Source: Stenotrophomonas sp. PS02298 (GTDB lineage: Bacteria > Pseudomonadota > Gammaproteobacteria > Xanthomonadales > Xanthomonadaceae). Taken from it: a stretch of 63,866 nt of DNA. The position numbers and the translations under genes are program-made. The first letter of the stretch is position 1; each line of letters starts with the position of its first letter. This document shows, one piece after another, positions 20,499 through 29,282 of this stretch. Location: contig NZ_JASCOR010000005.1 in the NCBI RefSeq assembly GCF_029959445.1, positions 1 through 63,866 on the forward strand, written 5' to 3'. The notes beneath the pieces were generated by a model that did not search any database, was not told where the DNA came from, and was given only the letters and a program-made list of their open reading frames with translations.

Positions 20499-21037
20499 CA
20501 GTCCATCTCCTGGTTCGGCTTGGCGGTATTAGCAGTGCCGCCCTGGATACCGCCGTGATCATGGCCGTTGAAGGTGGCGCGCATCTCCTGCATCGATCCG
20601 CTCTTGTCGCTGATATCACCGTCGCAGGTGATGTTTCCTTCGACATGCAGGTTGCCGGTGTAGACCGCGTTTGGTGCATCCACGCGCAGGCTGGTTCCGG
20701 CCCTTACTTCCACAATGCGACCGTTCTTAAACAGGACGTAATCCCCCTCATGGCTGTAGAGGGACACTTCGCCCGGAGCCAGATCACGCTTGCGATAGCG
20801 GCGGTCATCCACCGCCAGCGCCACCATGTGGCTGCGCGAGCCACCCACCGCCACAACGATGGCTTCGGCGCCGGGCAACGGCACGCTGGTGAAGCCGTAT
20901 TGCTGAAAGCGCTCGGATTTGGCGCGGGCTTCCTCGTCCAGCATCTCCAACTGCAGTTCCTGAACCTGGCGCGCGTCATCGATCAGCGCGACCACCGCGC
21001 GGCTGATCATCAGCCGGAGTTTGTTGGGAATGTTCAT
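20498..21037 (-). CDS. Baseplate hub/spike protein, Mu gp45 (gpV-like)
   Basis: 179 residues. An N-terminal OB-fold region is followed by a beta-helical, charged region (RVDAPNAVYTGNLHVEGNITCDGDI) and a His-containing NGHDHGGIQGG segment near the C-terminus, as in gpV-type membrane-piercing spikes where His residues bind metal at the tip. The length is close to Mu gp45 (197). Confidence 0.9.
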   Translation of the reverse strand: MNIPNKLRLMISRAVVALIDDARQVQELQLEMLDEEARAKSERFQQYGFTSVPLPGAEAIVVAVGGSRSHMVALAVDDRRYRKRDLAPGEVSLYSHEGDYVLFKNGRIVEVRAGTSLRVDAPNAVYTGNLHVEGNITCDGDISDKSGSMQEMRATFNGHDHGGIQGGTANTAKPNQEMD

Positions 21038-21039
21038 GA

Positions 21040-22116
21040 TTAGAAGAAGTCCTCCACGTCTTTGTTCTTCTTCGCGCCACGGCGCTTTGGCGCTTTCTTG
21101 GCGGTGACAGGCTGGCTGCTGTAGGCCTCTTGCGGGGTCAGAATCAGATTGGTTCGCTTGCCCTGCTCATCGGCGATGAGCTCGACCTCGCGGATCAGCA
21201 GGTCACGATCCAGGCGCACGGTTGGCGAGCGGAAGCGCACGATGCTGTTGGGGTGCCAGATGCCACCAGCATGGGTCCAGCCTGCGACCTCGCAGCGCAC
21301 CGTCAGCGCCCTGGCAGCGCGCACCGTGGCTTCCCATTGCGCCCGCTTGGTAAGACTGGCCAAGTCGCCTTCATCCTCGGCAATGATCACCAGTGTCCGG
21401 GCACGTTTGACGCCGCTGTCGGTGGCCACCGCACGCAATGCCGAGGCGGCTGCGCCATTGACCTGGTCACTGCCGGCGCGCTGGCCTTTGACGATGTAGG
21501 TCTTAAAGCGCTGGGAGGCGTCATTGCTGGCGCTGCAGGAGCGAATGTTCTCGCCCTCGACCAAGGGCGTGGCCACCGTGCCGCCACTGCCCGCCATGCC
21601 AAGTACCAGGCCGCCCTTGCCATCGGACAGCAGCAGCACGCCTCGCTGGCGGGCTGCGCGCTCCAGGCAATCAAAGACTGACTCGCCCGGCTCGATGGCA
21701 AAGCTTGGGAACGCGGCGCCCAGTTCCGTTTGGACCAGTACGGTGGTGCCGTAGGGCGTGGCCAGATCACGGGCGATCTGATCCAGACGCACATTGCGCC
21801 ACTCGCCCTTGCCGTGCTCGGCAGCACAATCGACCAGGTCGGCCGTGGCGTCTCGGCCGGAAACGGTCACCCCGTGGCTGTATGCGTCATAGCCGGGCTC
21901 GACCTGGTCAACGTACCCGGTCACCAGCGGCACCTTGTCCAGGACGACACTGGCGCTGTCGCCTGTGCGGATCTCGCGAGGCTCGGCCTGCTCGGGCCAC
22001 AACTCAGAGATACCCAGCGAATACGAACCGCTGATCTCTTCCATGCTGCGGCGAACGTTGATCGACTTCCACCCACCGTAGGCGGTGCTGTTGACGTTTA
22101 GGGTCAGATCACTCAC
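21040..22116 (-). CDS. Baseplate hub protein, Mu gp44 (gpP)
   Basis: 358 residues. YVDQVEPGYDAYSHGVTVSGRDATADLVDC and IVRFRSPTVRLDRDLLIREVELIADEQG match the gp44/gpD hub family. It overlaps the gp43-like gene by 8 bp. It joins the tube to the spike in the baseplate. I see no copy of the phage's putative late-promoter dyad before it. Confidence 0.88.
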   Translation of the reverse strand: MSDLTLNVNSTAYGGWKSINVRRSMEEISGSYSLGISELWPEQAEPREIRTGDSASVVLDKVPLVTGYVDQVEPGYDAYSHGVTVSGRDATADLVDCAAEHGKGEWRNVRLDQIARDLATPYGTTVLVQTELGAAFPSFAIEPGESVFDCLERAARQRGVLLLSDGKGGLVLGMAGSGGTVATPLVEGENIRSCSASNDASQRFKTYIVKGQRAGSDQVNGAAASALRAVATDSGVKRARTLVIIAEDEGDLASLTKRAQWEATVRAARALTVRCEVAGWTHAGGIWHPNSIVRFRSPTVRLDRDLLIREVELIADEQGKRTNLILTPQEAYSSQPVTAKKAPKRRGAKKNKDVEDFF

Positions 22117-23299
22117 TGAACACCTCCAGCGCGCTGCCGCCCGGCACGTAGCCCGGATGGGCGATGCCGTTGCGTTCGATGATCTCGCTGTCGCGGCTGC
22201 TGTCGCCGTGGATCTGATAAGCCAGTACCAATGCCGGCAGCGTGCGGGTCGGGGTCAAGGTAACCACGCGTGACAGGTCGGCACCGCGCACATTGATGTC
22301 GGTCACCACAGCTGCACGCAGGGCCACCAGGGCGCCATACAGAGCATCGCTGGGGGTGGTGTCTGCGACCTGGTCGATGCGCTCCACCAGTCCATCCCGC
22401 ACCGCGATGGCATCCTCATAGCTGGGAAAGGTGCGATCAGCGACGGCCAGCGCCTCTTCGATCACGGCCAAACCACGCACCAGTTCGGTGATGGCGGCGT
22501 GGTTCTCCACGCCAACCGTGCGCAGTGGAGTGCTGGCAGCTGGCGCGGCCTGGGTGCCGAACGTACCGAAGCTGGCCAACACCCGACTGGCGACGGCCGG
22601 GGTGGTCGACGAGCGCAGGCGGGAGAAAATTCCGCGCACCTGGTTGGCCAACCCCATGCCATCGCGCAGCAACGTGGACAGCCCTGGGGAGAGGTTGGAG
22701 ATGATGGCGATCAGGCCGCTGGCCGAGCCGACGCCGCCGACCGTGTCCACCACCTCGCGCGCCTGGTCCAGGAAGGATTGCGCCTGCGCGATTGCATCAC
22801 CCTGCAGCCAGCCCGGCAGGCCGTCGAAGCTGAAGCGGTCCAGGAAACTTTGCCCGGACGCATCGGCGGCATCGTCGGCGCGTTCGCGGACCACGTCCTC
22901 CGTAACAACCGTGGCGGTCGGGAACTTGAATTCACCGGTTTCAACGCAGCTGAAATAGATGCGGCTGCAGCCACCTTCGGCGGTGGAGTGCTCCACCGTC
23001 ATGCCCTCGGTGGTCACGCTTACCAGCATCTCCCCGTACTGGGGATGCACCAGCTTGCCGCCACCTTCGTTCTCTACCGCTTCAATGAGCGCATCGCGGC
23101 GCTGCATGTAGTCCTGGCCGAGCAGGATGGCGCTGATGCGGAACTCGCGCGCACGGCGGCCAAGATCCTCGGACACCGGGATATCGCGGAAGGGATATTC
23201 ATGCAGCGTCGAACGGCGGCCAAACTGGCCTTGATCGTTCACTACATCGAAGGCGATGCCGCGATAGGAAGCTGGTTGCAGTTGGTCCTTCCAGGCCAT
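22109..23299 (-). CDS. DNA circularisation N-terminal domain protein (Mu gp43/gpN)
   Basis: 396 residues. The N-terminal about 95 residues (YRGIAFDVVNDQGQFGRRSTLHEYPFRDIP, GGGKLVHPQYGEMLV) are the DNA-circularisation-N domain, despite its name a tail/baseplate domain. The rest is helical. Its start overlaps the tape-measure stop. Confidence 0.88.
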   Translation of the reverse strand: MAWKDQLQPASYRGIAFDVVNDQGQFGRRSTLHEYPFRDIPVSEDLGRRAREFRISAILLGQDYMQRRDALIEAVENEGGGKLVHPQYGEMLVSVTTEGMTVEHSTAEGGCSRIYFSCVETGEFKFPTATVVTEDVVRERADDAADASGQSFLDRFSFDGLPGWLQGDAIAQAQSFLDQAREVVDTVGGVGSASGLIAIISNLSPGLSTLLRDGMGLANQVRGIFSRLRSSTTPAVASRVLASFGTFGTQAAPAASTPLRTVGVENHAAITELVRGLAVIEEALAVADRTFPSYEDAIAVRDGLVERIDQVADTTPSDALYGALVALRAAVVTDINVRGADLSRVVTLTPTRTLPALVLAYQIHGDSSRDSEIIERNGIAHPGYVPGGSALEVFSE

Positions 23300-25080
23300 T
23301 ACTGGTCGCCTCCCATCATGCGGCCAGTGCGCGGCACGTAGCGCCGGCTCGGGCTTGTGCGTGTGGTGACATTGGTCAGGCCACGGGTGTTGGTCACCGC
23401 TGCTGTCACGCGGTCATCCTTGACGCTGATCGCCACATCCAACCCAGCATCGCGGCGGGCTTCGTCCTGGCGCCGGGCAGATGCGAGCAAGCCGCGGCCT
23501 CGACTACGCCGCATGGTGTGGCCCACATCCTCCTGCAGGGTCTCATCCTGCATGCCGTCTGCCAGGGTGCCGCGATAGCGCAGCAACGGGGCTGCTGCCA
23601 GCGCGGCCAGGGTCGCGCCGCCCAGGGCAACACCACCGGCCAGCGCCTTCCATTTGCCGCTTGCCTTGCTGTCCTCGGTGGCTTCCTGCAGCAATCCACC
23701 GCCGCCGCCCATGCCCGAGAACAGGCCCGGCGCTGCGCCCACCACGAATACGGGCGTGGCACCACCGGCCTGCTGCAGGGCGTTGCCCATGACCAGGCCC
23801 GAGGCCAGTCCGGCAGTGTTACCGCCCAGGCTGGCCATCAGCTTACCCAGCTGCCCCTTGAGCACGCGTCCGCCAACATAGGCGCCGCCTGCAGCTGCTG
23901 CGCCAGCACCAGCCAAACCAAAGCCGTCCAGTCCCAGGCCGTCTTCGCTCGTCAGGTACTTGATCGACTCGGCCAATGCCTTGTTGAAGGGCTGGGCGAA
24001 CTGATCGCCAGCCTGGGCAAGGGTGGCCCGCAGCACGCCGGCCTGTGAAACGGCGTTGTCCATCGTCTCGCCGAAGTCACGTTCCGTGGTCCCACCAGCG
24101 CTTCGGGTCTGGGCAGCGATCTGCAGGATCTGATCGATCTTGCCTTCCTTCATCGCGGTGTTGATGCCCTTGATGGTGTCCAAGTCGGCTTTGCCGAACG
24201 CCTTGGAAATGAAACCAAAGCGCTCCCGATCGGTACCCAGCTTGTCGTACATGGTCTTGATCTCGGCCATGACTTCAAGGGCATTGCGGCGATCACCATC
24301 GCTGTTGAAGAACTTGATGCCCGTGGCTTTCTGCGCCTCGCGCATGTAGTTGGCGTTGGTGAACAGACGCAATGTGCTGTCCATCAAGGTGCCCACGCGG
24401 TCCTTCGTGGTCGCCGTGCCCAGGCCTTCGACCAGCGCAAGGGTTTCATCGAAAGTCAGGTTGGCGGCCTTGGCGTTGCCCGCTGCCGTGGCGAACACGC
24501 CAGCCAGATCCTCGATCTCGATCACGCCGGCACGGCCGGCTACGGTCATCTTGTCCAGGATCTCCAGCGCCTTGCCCGGCTCGCTCAGGTCGAACTGGAA
24601 GTGCTCCTGGGCTGACTGCAGCGCGGTGGCCAGCGTGGTGGCCTCAGAGCCGGTGACGCGCATGCTCTTGTTGATGGCTTCGGTGGCCGGCAGTGCCTGG
24701 GCGTATTCCAGGCCACCGGCCGCAAGCTGGCCGAAGCCACCCTCCAAGGCCTGGAAGGTGTTGCCGGCATCGCGGGCCATCTGATGCAGCTCCACCCGCA
24801 GCTGCTTGACCTGGTCGCCGGTCATCCCTGCGGTCTGCTTGATGCGGATCAGGCTCAGATCCGTCTTGGCCGACTGCATCATGGTGTTCACCGCGCCATA
24901 GCCCAGACCAATCTGAGCCAGCAGGCCGGTGGTGGACTGCGCGAAGCCGCGCAGGTTGTCGAACTCACGCTTTACGGTGCCTACGAACTTCTTGGTGCCA
25001 CCCTGGGCCTCGGTCAGCCCGCGCGCCCAGTTGCGGGCATCCAGAGATAAGCGGGCGGCGAGGGACAGGGTGTTATTCAT
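23299..25080 (-). CDS. Tail tape measure protein
   Basis: 593 residues. A long helical protein with the conserved tape-measure core (about 80-330: KTDLSLIRIKQTAGMTGDQVKQL, FDETLALVEGLGTATTKDRVGTLMDS) and hydrophobic, Ala/Gly-rich segments near 395-480. It sets tail length and forms the DNA exit channel. The start overlaps the frameshifted chaperone end. Confidence 0.92.
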   Translation of the reverse strand: MNNTLSLAARLSLDARNWARGLTEAQGGTKKFVGTVKREFDNLRGFAQSTTGLLAQIGLGYGAVNTMMQSAKTDLSLIRIKQTAGMTGDQVKQLRVELHQMARDAGNTFQALEGGFGQLAAGGLEYAQALPATEAINKSMRVTGSEATTLATALQSAQEHFQFDLSEPGKALEILDKMTVAGRAGVIEIEDLAGVFATAAGNAKAANLTFDETLALVEGLGTATTKDRVGTLMDSTLRLFTNANYMREAQKATGIKFFNSDGDRRNALEVMAEIKTMYDKLGTDRERFGFISKAFGKADLDTIKGINTAMKEGKIDQILQIAAQTRSAGGTTERDFGETMDNAVSQAGVLRATLAQAGDQFAQPFNKALAESIKYLTSEDGLGLDGFGLAGAGAAAAGGAYVGGRVLKGQLGKLMASLGGNTAGLASGLVMGNALQQAGGATPVFVVGAAPGLFSGMGGGGGLLQEATEDSKASGKWKALAGGVALGGATLAALAAAPLLRYRGTLADGMQDETLQEDVGHTMRRSRGRGLLASARRQDEARRDAGLDVAISVKDDRVTAAVTNTRGLTNVTTRTSPSRRYVPRTGRMMGGDQ

Positions 25081-25554
25081 GGTCCAGGAGTTCGGTCAGT
25101 TGGTTGGCAATCCACACGAAGTGCCATTCGGGCAACCGGCGGATCGCTTCCACGGTCCAGCCGGTTTTCAATGCAATCAGCAGCTCGGCTTCCAATCGGA
25201 AGTGGAGACGGGCCGCTACGCTTCCCCCGCCTTGTCCAGCTCCAGCTGTGCGCGCACCAGACGGTTCATGTCGGCCGCCTTGAGCTTGCCGAGCATGGCC
25301 AGAGAGAACGGGCCTTCAAAGGTGCCAATGCGTACCAACTGACGTGCAATAAGCGCGGCGCGGAAGGACATCGGCCGCTCGGCCGTGGCGTCGCTTTCAG
25401 CGGCGAACATGTCCTCGGCGAGCGCCTCATGCATCACGAAGTCCTTATGGACCGTGTCACCGATACGCAGGCCGTGCTTCAGCGTGCCGTGCATCGTGCC
25501 GTCCTGTTCCAGGCGCAGGCCTTCGGGAAGTTTGTTGACTGCAGAGCCGTCCAT
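25073..25554 (-). CDS. Predicted -1 frameshift product of the tail assembly chaperone
   Basis: The gp41-like frame stops at 25216. In the -1 frame an open stretch continues from the G-run (25224-25228) to a TAA at 25073, adding 50 residues (GSVAARLHFRLEAELLIALK...ELLDHE). Slippage of the GGG codon at 25227-25225 by one base restores GGG pairing and would yield a 160-residue fusion. A gene between tube and tape measure with a frameshifted extension is the known layout of lambda G/GT and many myophages. No independent start with a ribosome site is seen for the extension. Confidence 0.75.
25216..25554 (-). CDS. Tail assembly chaperone (Mu gp41-like)
   Basis: 112 residues from the ATG at 25554 with a strong GAGGAGGT site. 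The tube gene stop overlaps it (TGATG). VHKDFVMHEALAEDMFAAE and RQLVRIGTFEGPFSLAMLGKLKAADMNRLVRAQLELD fit the gpE/gp41 tail-assembly family. It precedes the tape measure, which it should coat during tail assembly. Confidence 0.85.
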   Translation of the reverse strand: MDGSAVNKLPEGLRLEQDGTMHGTLKHGLRIGDTVHKDFVMHEALAEDMFAAESDATAERPMSFRAALIARQLVRIGTFEGPFSLAMLGKLKAADMNRLVRAQLELDKAGEA

Positions 25555-25919
25555 CAGACCACCTCCTCTGCAGGCAGCCCTTCGTAGACACAGCGCGCCG
25601 TGCCGTCGCCGCTGTTGACCACGGGTGTCTCCACCGACCAGGCATTGCGGATTGACCACACCTGCCCGGTGTCACCTTCAAAGGTAACGGTGGCGTCTTC
25701 GGTGTGAAGCTCCTGGACGCTGACGCCCTTACGAAGCGAAACGCTGCACTCCACACGGGATTGCTTGGGCGTTTCGCTGAAACCCAGCACGGCGTTTGCG
25801 CCCACCTGGGTGGCGCGGGCCACACCGCCCACGTCAAGCGTGGCACCAGGCATGGTTTCCAGCAGCATGCTGCCGATCTTGATCTTGGCTTTGCCAAGGC
25901 GCTTGAGGGGATTGGCCAT
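25554..25919 (-). CDS. Tail tube protein (Mu gp40/gpM)
   Basis: 121 residues. It starts MANPLKRLGKAKIKIGSMLLETMPGATLDVGG and continues with beta-rich sequence typical of gp40-like tube subunits (about 118 in Mu). It sits between sheath and chaperone genes. Confidence 0.9.
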   Translation of the reverse strand: MANPLKRLGKAKIKIGSMLLETMPGATLDVGGVARATQVGANAVLGFSETPKQSRVECSVSLRKGVSVQELHTEDATVTFEGDTGQVWSIRNAWSVETPVVNSGDGTARCVYEGLPAEEVV

Positions 25920-25931
25920 CGTCGGGCTCCG

Positions 25932-27389
25932 TTACTTGATGAACTGGACCAGCCCTGCAAACACGCGCAGCTGGTTGATGAGGTCGGGCGGAATCAGTGC
26001 ATCAACACGGTCCCGATCGCTGGCGTTACGCTCCACGATCAGGTCGGCCTTGAACTGGTCGAAGTTCTCGACCAAACCAGCTTCTTCCAGCTCGCGGAAC
26101 AGGTGCAGCAACTCCATGCGGATCACGCTGGGCGTGGCCACCGCCTGGCCGGGGCCGTAGTTGGTGCCGTCGTCAGCCAGCTTGTGGCGCGGGAAGCGCG
26201 CCGCGATGCGGGTACGCACGGCATAGCGGATGTAGGCCAGCGTGCGCACCGTCTCGATGTTGAGATACGACTCATCCGGGATGCCGGTGGCGTCTTCCTG
26301 GTACGTGGTGATGAAGCGCTCCACGCGTACCAGGTCGCCGCTGTCCACTACCGTGGTACTGATGCCCTTGTAAAGCAGCAGGTTGCGATCATCGCGGTCG
26401 AAGCGGTCCTCCTCGGCCGGTGCCAGTAGGCCCGGCAGCAGCAAGGTCTGGCGCGGGCGTGCCGGGTCGGTCTCGGCGGCATCGACGGCGGCGGCTACCG
26501 CCGCCCAGATCCACGGCGCGCTCGGCGAACGGCTGGCGCCCAGGATGGTCAGGTGCGGGCTGTTCTGCGCATCGCCCAGGGTGATCAGCGATGCATGACT
26601 TCCCGAGGCGCCGACGAAGGCATGGCCTTCGTTCTGATCCAGCGGACCCCAGCGAACGGCCAGCCAGGCCGTGACTGCAGCCAACGTGGCGGCGTCGGTG
26701 AAGCCGATAGCCAGGGTGTTGTACTGCACGTCGGTCATTGCCGCGATGGCATCGGCGATGTTCGGGTTTCCCGCACCGTTGGCCAGGGGCACGATAGTGA
26801 GGGTTAGGCCTGCCGGCAGCATCTCGCCTGCGTAGTAGTTCACGCGCACATCGATGCTGTTGCCTTCCACGCCCTTGTGTCGGGCAGTCAGGGTCACCAC
26901 GCCTGCGGCATTGGCTGCCGTCACTGGCAGCTGTGTGGCGGCGTTGACGGCGGCGACGATGGCCGCCGCCACCACGGTGGCCGATGCGCCAGCGGCAACA
27001 CCCACCTGCAGGCGAACGCCACCGACATACAGCGCGAACGTGCCAGCAACGCTTGGGCCTGCGGTCACCGTGATGGTGCCCGTAGCCGCAGTGCCGGCGC
27101 CCAGCTCATCGACGGCGATGGCGGTCACGTCCAGGGTGCGGTTGGCTACCTTGAAGGCGGTGAGCATGTTGGCAAGCTGCGAGCCACGGCCAAATGCCTG
27201 CTCGGCCTGCGAGGCCGAAAGGATCTTCGTGGGCACGTTGGCATTGATGGTGCCGGTAGCCAAACGCATGCCGATCACCAGCACCTTGTGCGCCACGGCA
27301 GGCAGGCCGCGCATGGCCTGGCTGTTGTCGAACTCCAGGTACTGCCCCGGCGTGCGGAGCGTGAGCGGGATCGAATTGAACGAAATCAC
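25932..27389 (-). CDS. Tail sheath protein (Mu gp39/gpL)
   Basis: 485 residues, close to Mu gpL (495). ISFNSIPLTLRTPGQYLEFDNS at the start and WAAVAAAVDAAETDPARPRQTLLLPGLLAPAEEDRFDRDDRNLLLYKGIST in the core match the sheath family. It defines this as a contractile-tailed (myovirus-type) phage. It overlaps gp38 by 4 bp. Confidence 0.93.
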   Translation of the reverse strand: MISFNSIPLTLRTPGQYLEFDNSQAMRGLPAVAHKVLVIGMRLATGTINANVPTKILSASQAEQAFGRGSQLANMLTAFKVANRTLDVTAIAVDELGAGTAATGTITVTAGPSVAGTFALYVGGVRLQVGVAAGASATVVAAAIVAAVNAATQLPVTAANAAGVVTLTARHKGVEGNSIDVRVNYYAGEMLPAGLTLTIVPLANGAGNPNIADAIAAMTDVQYNTLAIGFTDAATLAAVTAWLAVRWGPLDQNEGHAFVGASGSHASLITLGDAQNSPHLTILGASRSPSAPWIWAAVAAAVDAAETDPARPRQTLLLPGLLAPAEEDRFDRDDRNLLLYKGISTTVVDSGDLVRVERFITTYQEDATGIPDESYLNIETVRTLAYIRYAVRTRIAARFPRHKLADDGTNYGPGQAVATPSVIRMELLHLFRELEEAGLVENFDQFKADLIVERNASDRDRVDALIPPDLINQLRVFAGLVQFIK

Positions 27390-27583
27390 TGGGTCTTCTC
27401 CTGGGCCGAAGCCTTGGCGGATTTGGATGGGGTGGCCTGTTCGGTCACATCGCCGTCCTTCAGACGGCGGCGCCAGTAGGAATTCATCTCCACCGGCTCA
27501 CCCTTGGGCGGCAGCATGCGGAGCGTGTCCGGGCGGATGACGGTGATGCCGGCGGCCGGCACCAGGTGTTTGATTTCGGGCAT
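27386..27583 (-). CDS. Mu gp38-like protein (DUF2635)
   Basis: 65 residues. VIRPDTLRMLPPKGEPVEMNSYWRRRLKDGDV is the DUF2635 core. It is a small conserved protein always found before the sheath gene in Mu-like phages, with no known function. The C-terminal tail is Lys/Ala/Gln-rich. Confidence 0.88.
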   Translation of the reverse strand: MPEIKHLVPAAGITVIRPDTLRMLPPKGEPVEMNSYWRRRLKDGDVTEQATPSKSAKASAQEKTQ

Positions 27584-27585
27584 GC

Positions 27586-28155
27586 CTATTGCTCCAGGTG
27601 CACGGTGTCGGCGGCGTCCACATGGCCGTCCTGCGGGGCCATGTCGATATCGCCATGGAATGTCTTGAATTCGTCCAGGACCGGGCCACCGTCGCCTTCA
27701 GCACTGACGTACATGGGCAGCACGAACTGCACCCCGTAAATGGCAGCGCCTTGTTTCTCCAAGTCGCCTGTAAACAGGTTGTCGATGCCGGCAAAGCGCA
27801 TGGCACCCTGGCCTGGCACTTCGTGCCCTTCCAGCAGATCGCACAGGCGCTCCACGATCTCGTAGGCGCCGATCTCCTGGCTATCGCCGTGCCGCCTGGC
27901 CAATTCGCCGCTGGCGTGCGTCGTGGCTGCGATCAGCCCCCACTGGCCGTCGATCACCACCTTGCCCTCGTCGGTCTCGGTGTCCTTGCGCTGACCGCCA
28001 CCGAACACGACGAACACGCCAGGCGTGAGCCTGAGCAGTCGGCGGAAGGTGTCGGCATCCCAGTCAGCGGGCAGGCTTTCAACCGTCTTCAAGCGCTTCT
28101 CAAACTTGGCTTTAACCAGGTCGATCAGGTGCTGCTCAATCTGCGCGATGCTCAT
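27586..28155 (-). CDS. Mu gp37-like protein (DUF1834)
   Basis: 189 residues. IEQHLIDLVKAKFEKRLKTVESLPADW and EIGAYEIVERLCDLLEGHEVPG mark the gp37 family, considered a tail terminator or completion protein. It overlaps gp36 by 4 bp. Confidence 0.88.
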   Translation of the reverse strand: MSIAQIEQHLIDLVKAKFEKRLKTVESLPADWDADTFRRLLRLTPGVFVVFGGGQRKDTETDEGKVVIDGQWGLIAATTHASGELARRHGDSQEIGAYEIVERLCDLLEGHEVPGQGAMRFAGIDNLFTGDLEKQGAAIYGVQFVLPMYVSAEGDGGPVLDEFKTFHGDIDMAPQDGHVDAADTVHLEQ

Positions 28156-28577
28156 CCGAGGAAGTCCCCCAGCGTGCTGCGGTTGAACACCGGCTCCGGT
28201 GCGCAGTGCTCGGGCAGATCGGTACTGGCCGGTGCTTGGCCAACCGGGTCCACGCCGATGCTGACGAGCCCCTTGGCCACTGCCTGCAGGAACTTGAGCG
28301 CGTCCTCATAGCGACGGCGTACGTCATCGGTCGCGCGGTCATCAAACAGGTGATACCGCGCCACATCGCAGGCCACCCGCTTGAGTACCGTGGGCACAGT
28401 GGCCAACGGCAAGCTATAGCGCGTGGCCAGGTACGCATCGATCTCGGCATCGGCATCGGCCAGCTTGGCCGCGACCACCACCGCGTCGATCTCGCCGGCA
28501 TTGTCGCGGTCGCTCAGCTGGATGATCTCGGTTTCGCCGAAGCGTGCGACCAGATCGGCCTGGGTTGCGTAGGACAT
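28152..28577 (-). CDS. Mu gp36-like head completion protein (DUF1320)
   Basis: 141 residues. MSYATQADLVARFGETEIIQLSDRDN and AEIDAYLATRYSLPLATVPTVLKRVACDVARYHL are diagnostic of DUF1320. It is believed to form the connector ring under the portal, joining head and tail. Confidence 0.92.
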   Translation of the reverse strand: MSYATQADLVARFGETEIIQLSDRDNAGEIDAVVVAAKLADADAEIDAYLATRYSLPLATVPTVLKRVACDVARYHLFDDRATDDVRRRYEDALKFLQAVAKGLVSIGVDPVGQAPASTDLPEHCAPEPVFNRSTLGDFLG

Positions 28578-28580
28578 GGG

Positions 28581-29186
28581 TTACTCGGCCTCATCCATGG
28601 GCCACGGCTGCGCTTCACCCAGGACGCCGGCATCGATGCCTTCCTGTGCCTGCAGCTTGGTGAGTACCAGGAAGCCCGGCGGCTTGCGCACCACGCCCTG
28701 GTGCTTGAACGGGGACAGAATCGGATAGGCGGCGAGCTTATCCAGGCGCGAGGTCACGTCGAGGTCATCGACGGCCGCCGTTTCCAGGGCACCACTGTCC
28801 GCCACCACGGCAGTGCCTTGGCCTGCATTGAGCGCATCACCCTGGGCATTGCTGTCGGTATTGCCCACATCCCCGATAACGTCGGTCGATTCATTGGCCG
28901 CGTTCCCGTCAGCGGTGGTCGGATTGGTCAGGGTGATGGTTTCGCTGCCCGCGCTGTTGGCATCGCCATCCTGGGCGCCCGGCGCCAACGCCGTTCCCGA
29001 GGCGGCCGTCTCAACGGCACCGGTCGGGTTCCCCGAGGCGGCGGTTTCGCTGCCGGCGCTGGTGGCCTGGCCGTCCTGGACAGCGGATGCCGAAGACGTG
29101 GCGACCTTGGCGGTCTCGGCAACGGGCTTGGCCACGGCCGGCTTCGGCGCGCTGGTCTTGCCCGTGTTGTTCTTTTGCTTGGCCAT
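28581..29186 (-). CDS. Mu gp35-like (HI1506-related) protein with expanded low-complexity linker
   Basis: 201 residues from the ATG at 29186 (AGGAGGG upstream). The last about 50 residues (LAAYPILSPFKHQGVVRKPPGFLVLTKLQAQEGIDAGVLG) are the conserved gp35 module. The N-terminal about 140 are Ala/Ser/Thr/Gly-rich with a duplicated unit (QDGQATSAGSET / QDGDANSAGSET). Mu gp35 proteins are head-region proteins of unknown function. The linker looks like recent repeat expansion. Confidence 0.8.
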   Translation of the reverse strand: MAKQKNNTGKTSAPKPAVAKPVAETAKVATSSASAVQDGQATSAGSETAASGNPTGAVETAASGTALAPGAQDGDANSAGSETITLTNPTTADGNAANESTDVIGDVGNTDSNAQGDALNAGQGTAVVADSGALETAAVDDLDVTSRLDKLAAYPILSPFKHQGVVRKPPGFLVLTKLQAQEGIDAGVLGEAQPWPMDEAE

Positions 29187-29205
29187 CTGGCCCTCCTGGA
29201 TAGAT

Positions 29206-29235
29206 CGGGGCGGCACGGCCTTCACCGCGCCGCCC
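29206..29235. other. GC-rich hairpin between capsid and gp35 genes
   Basis: ggggcggc and gccgcccc arms around a 14-base loop. There is no T-run, so it may be an RNA stability or processing element after the abundant capsid message, not a terminator. Confidence 0.35.
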
Positions 29236-29282
29236 CTGAATGCCGTGCGTTGCACACGGCCTACGCCATCAACCGGTTGCGA

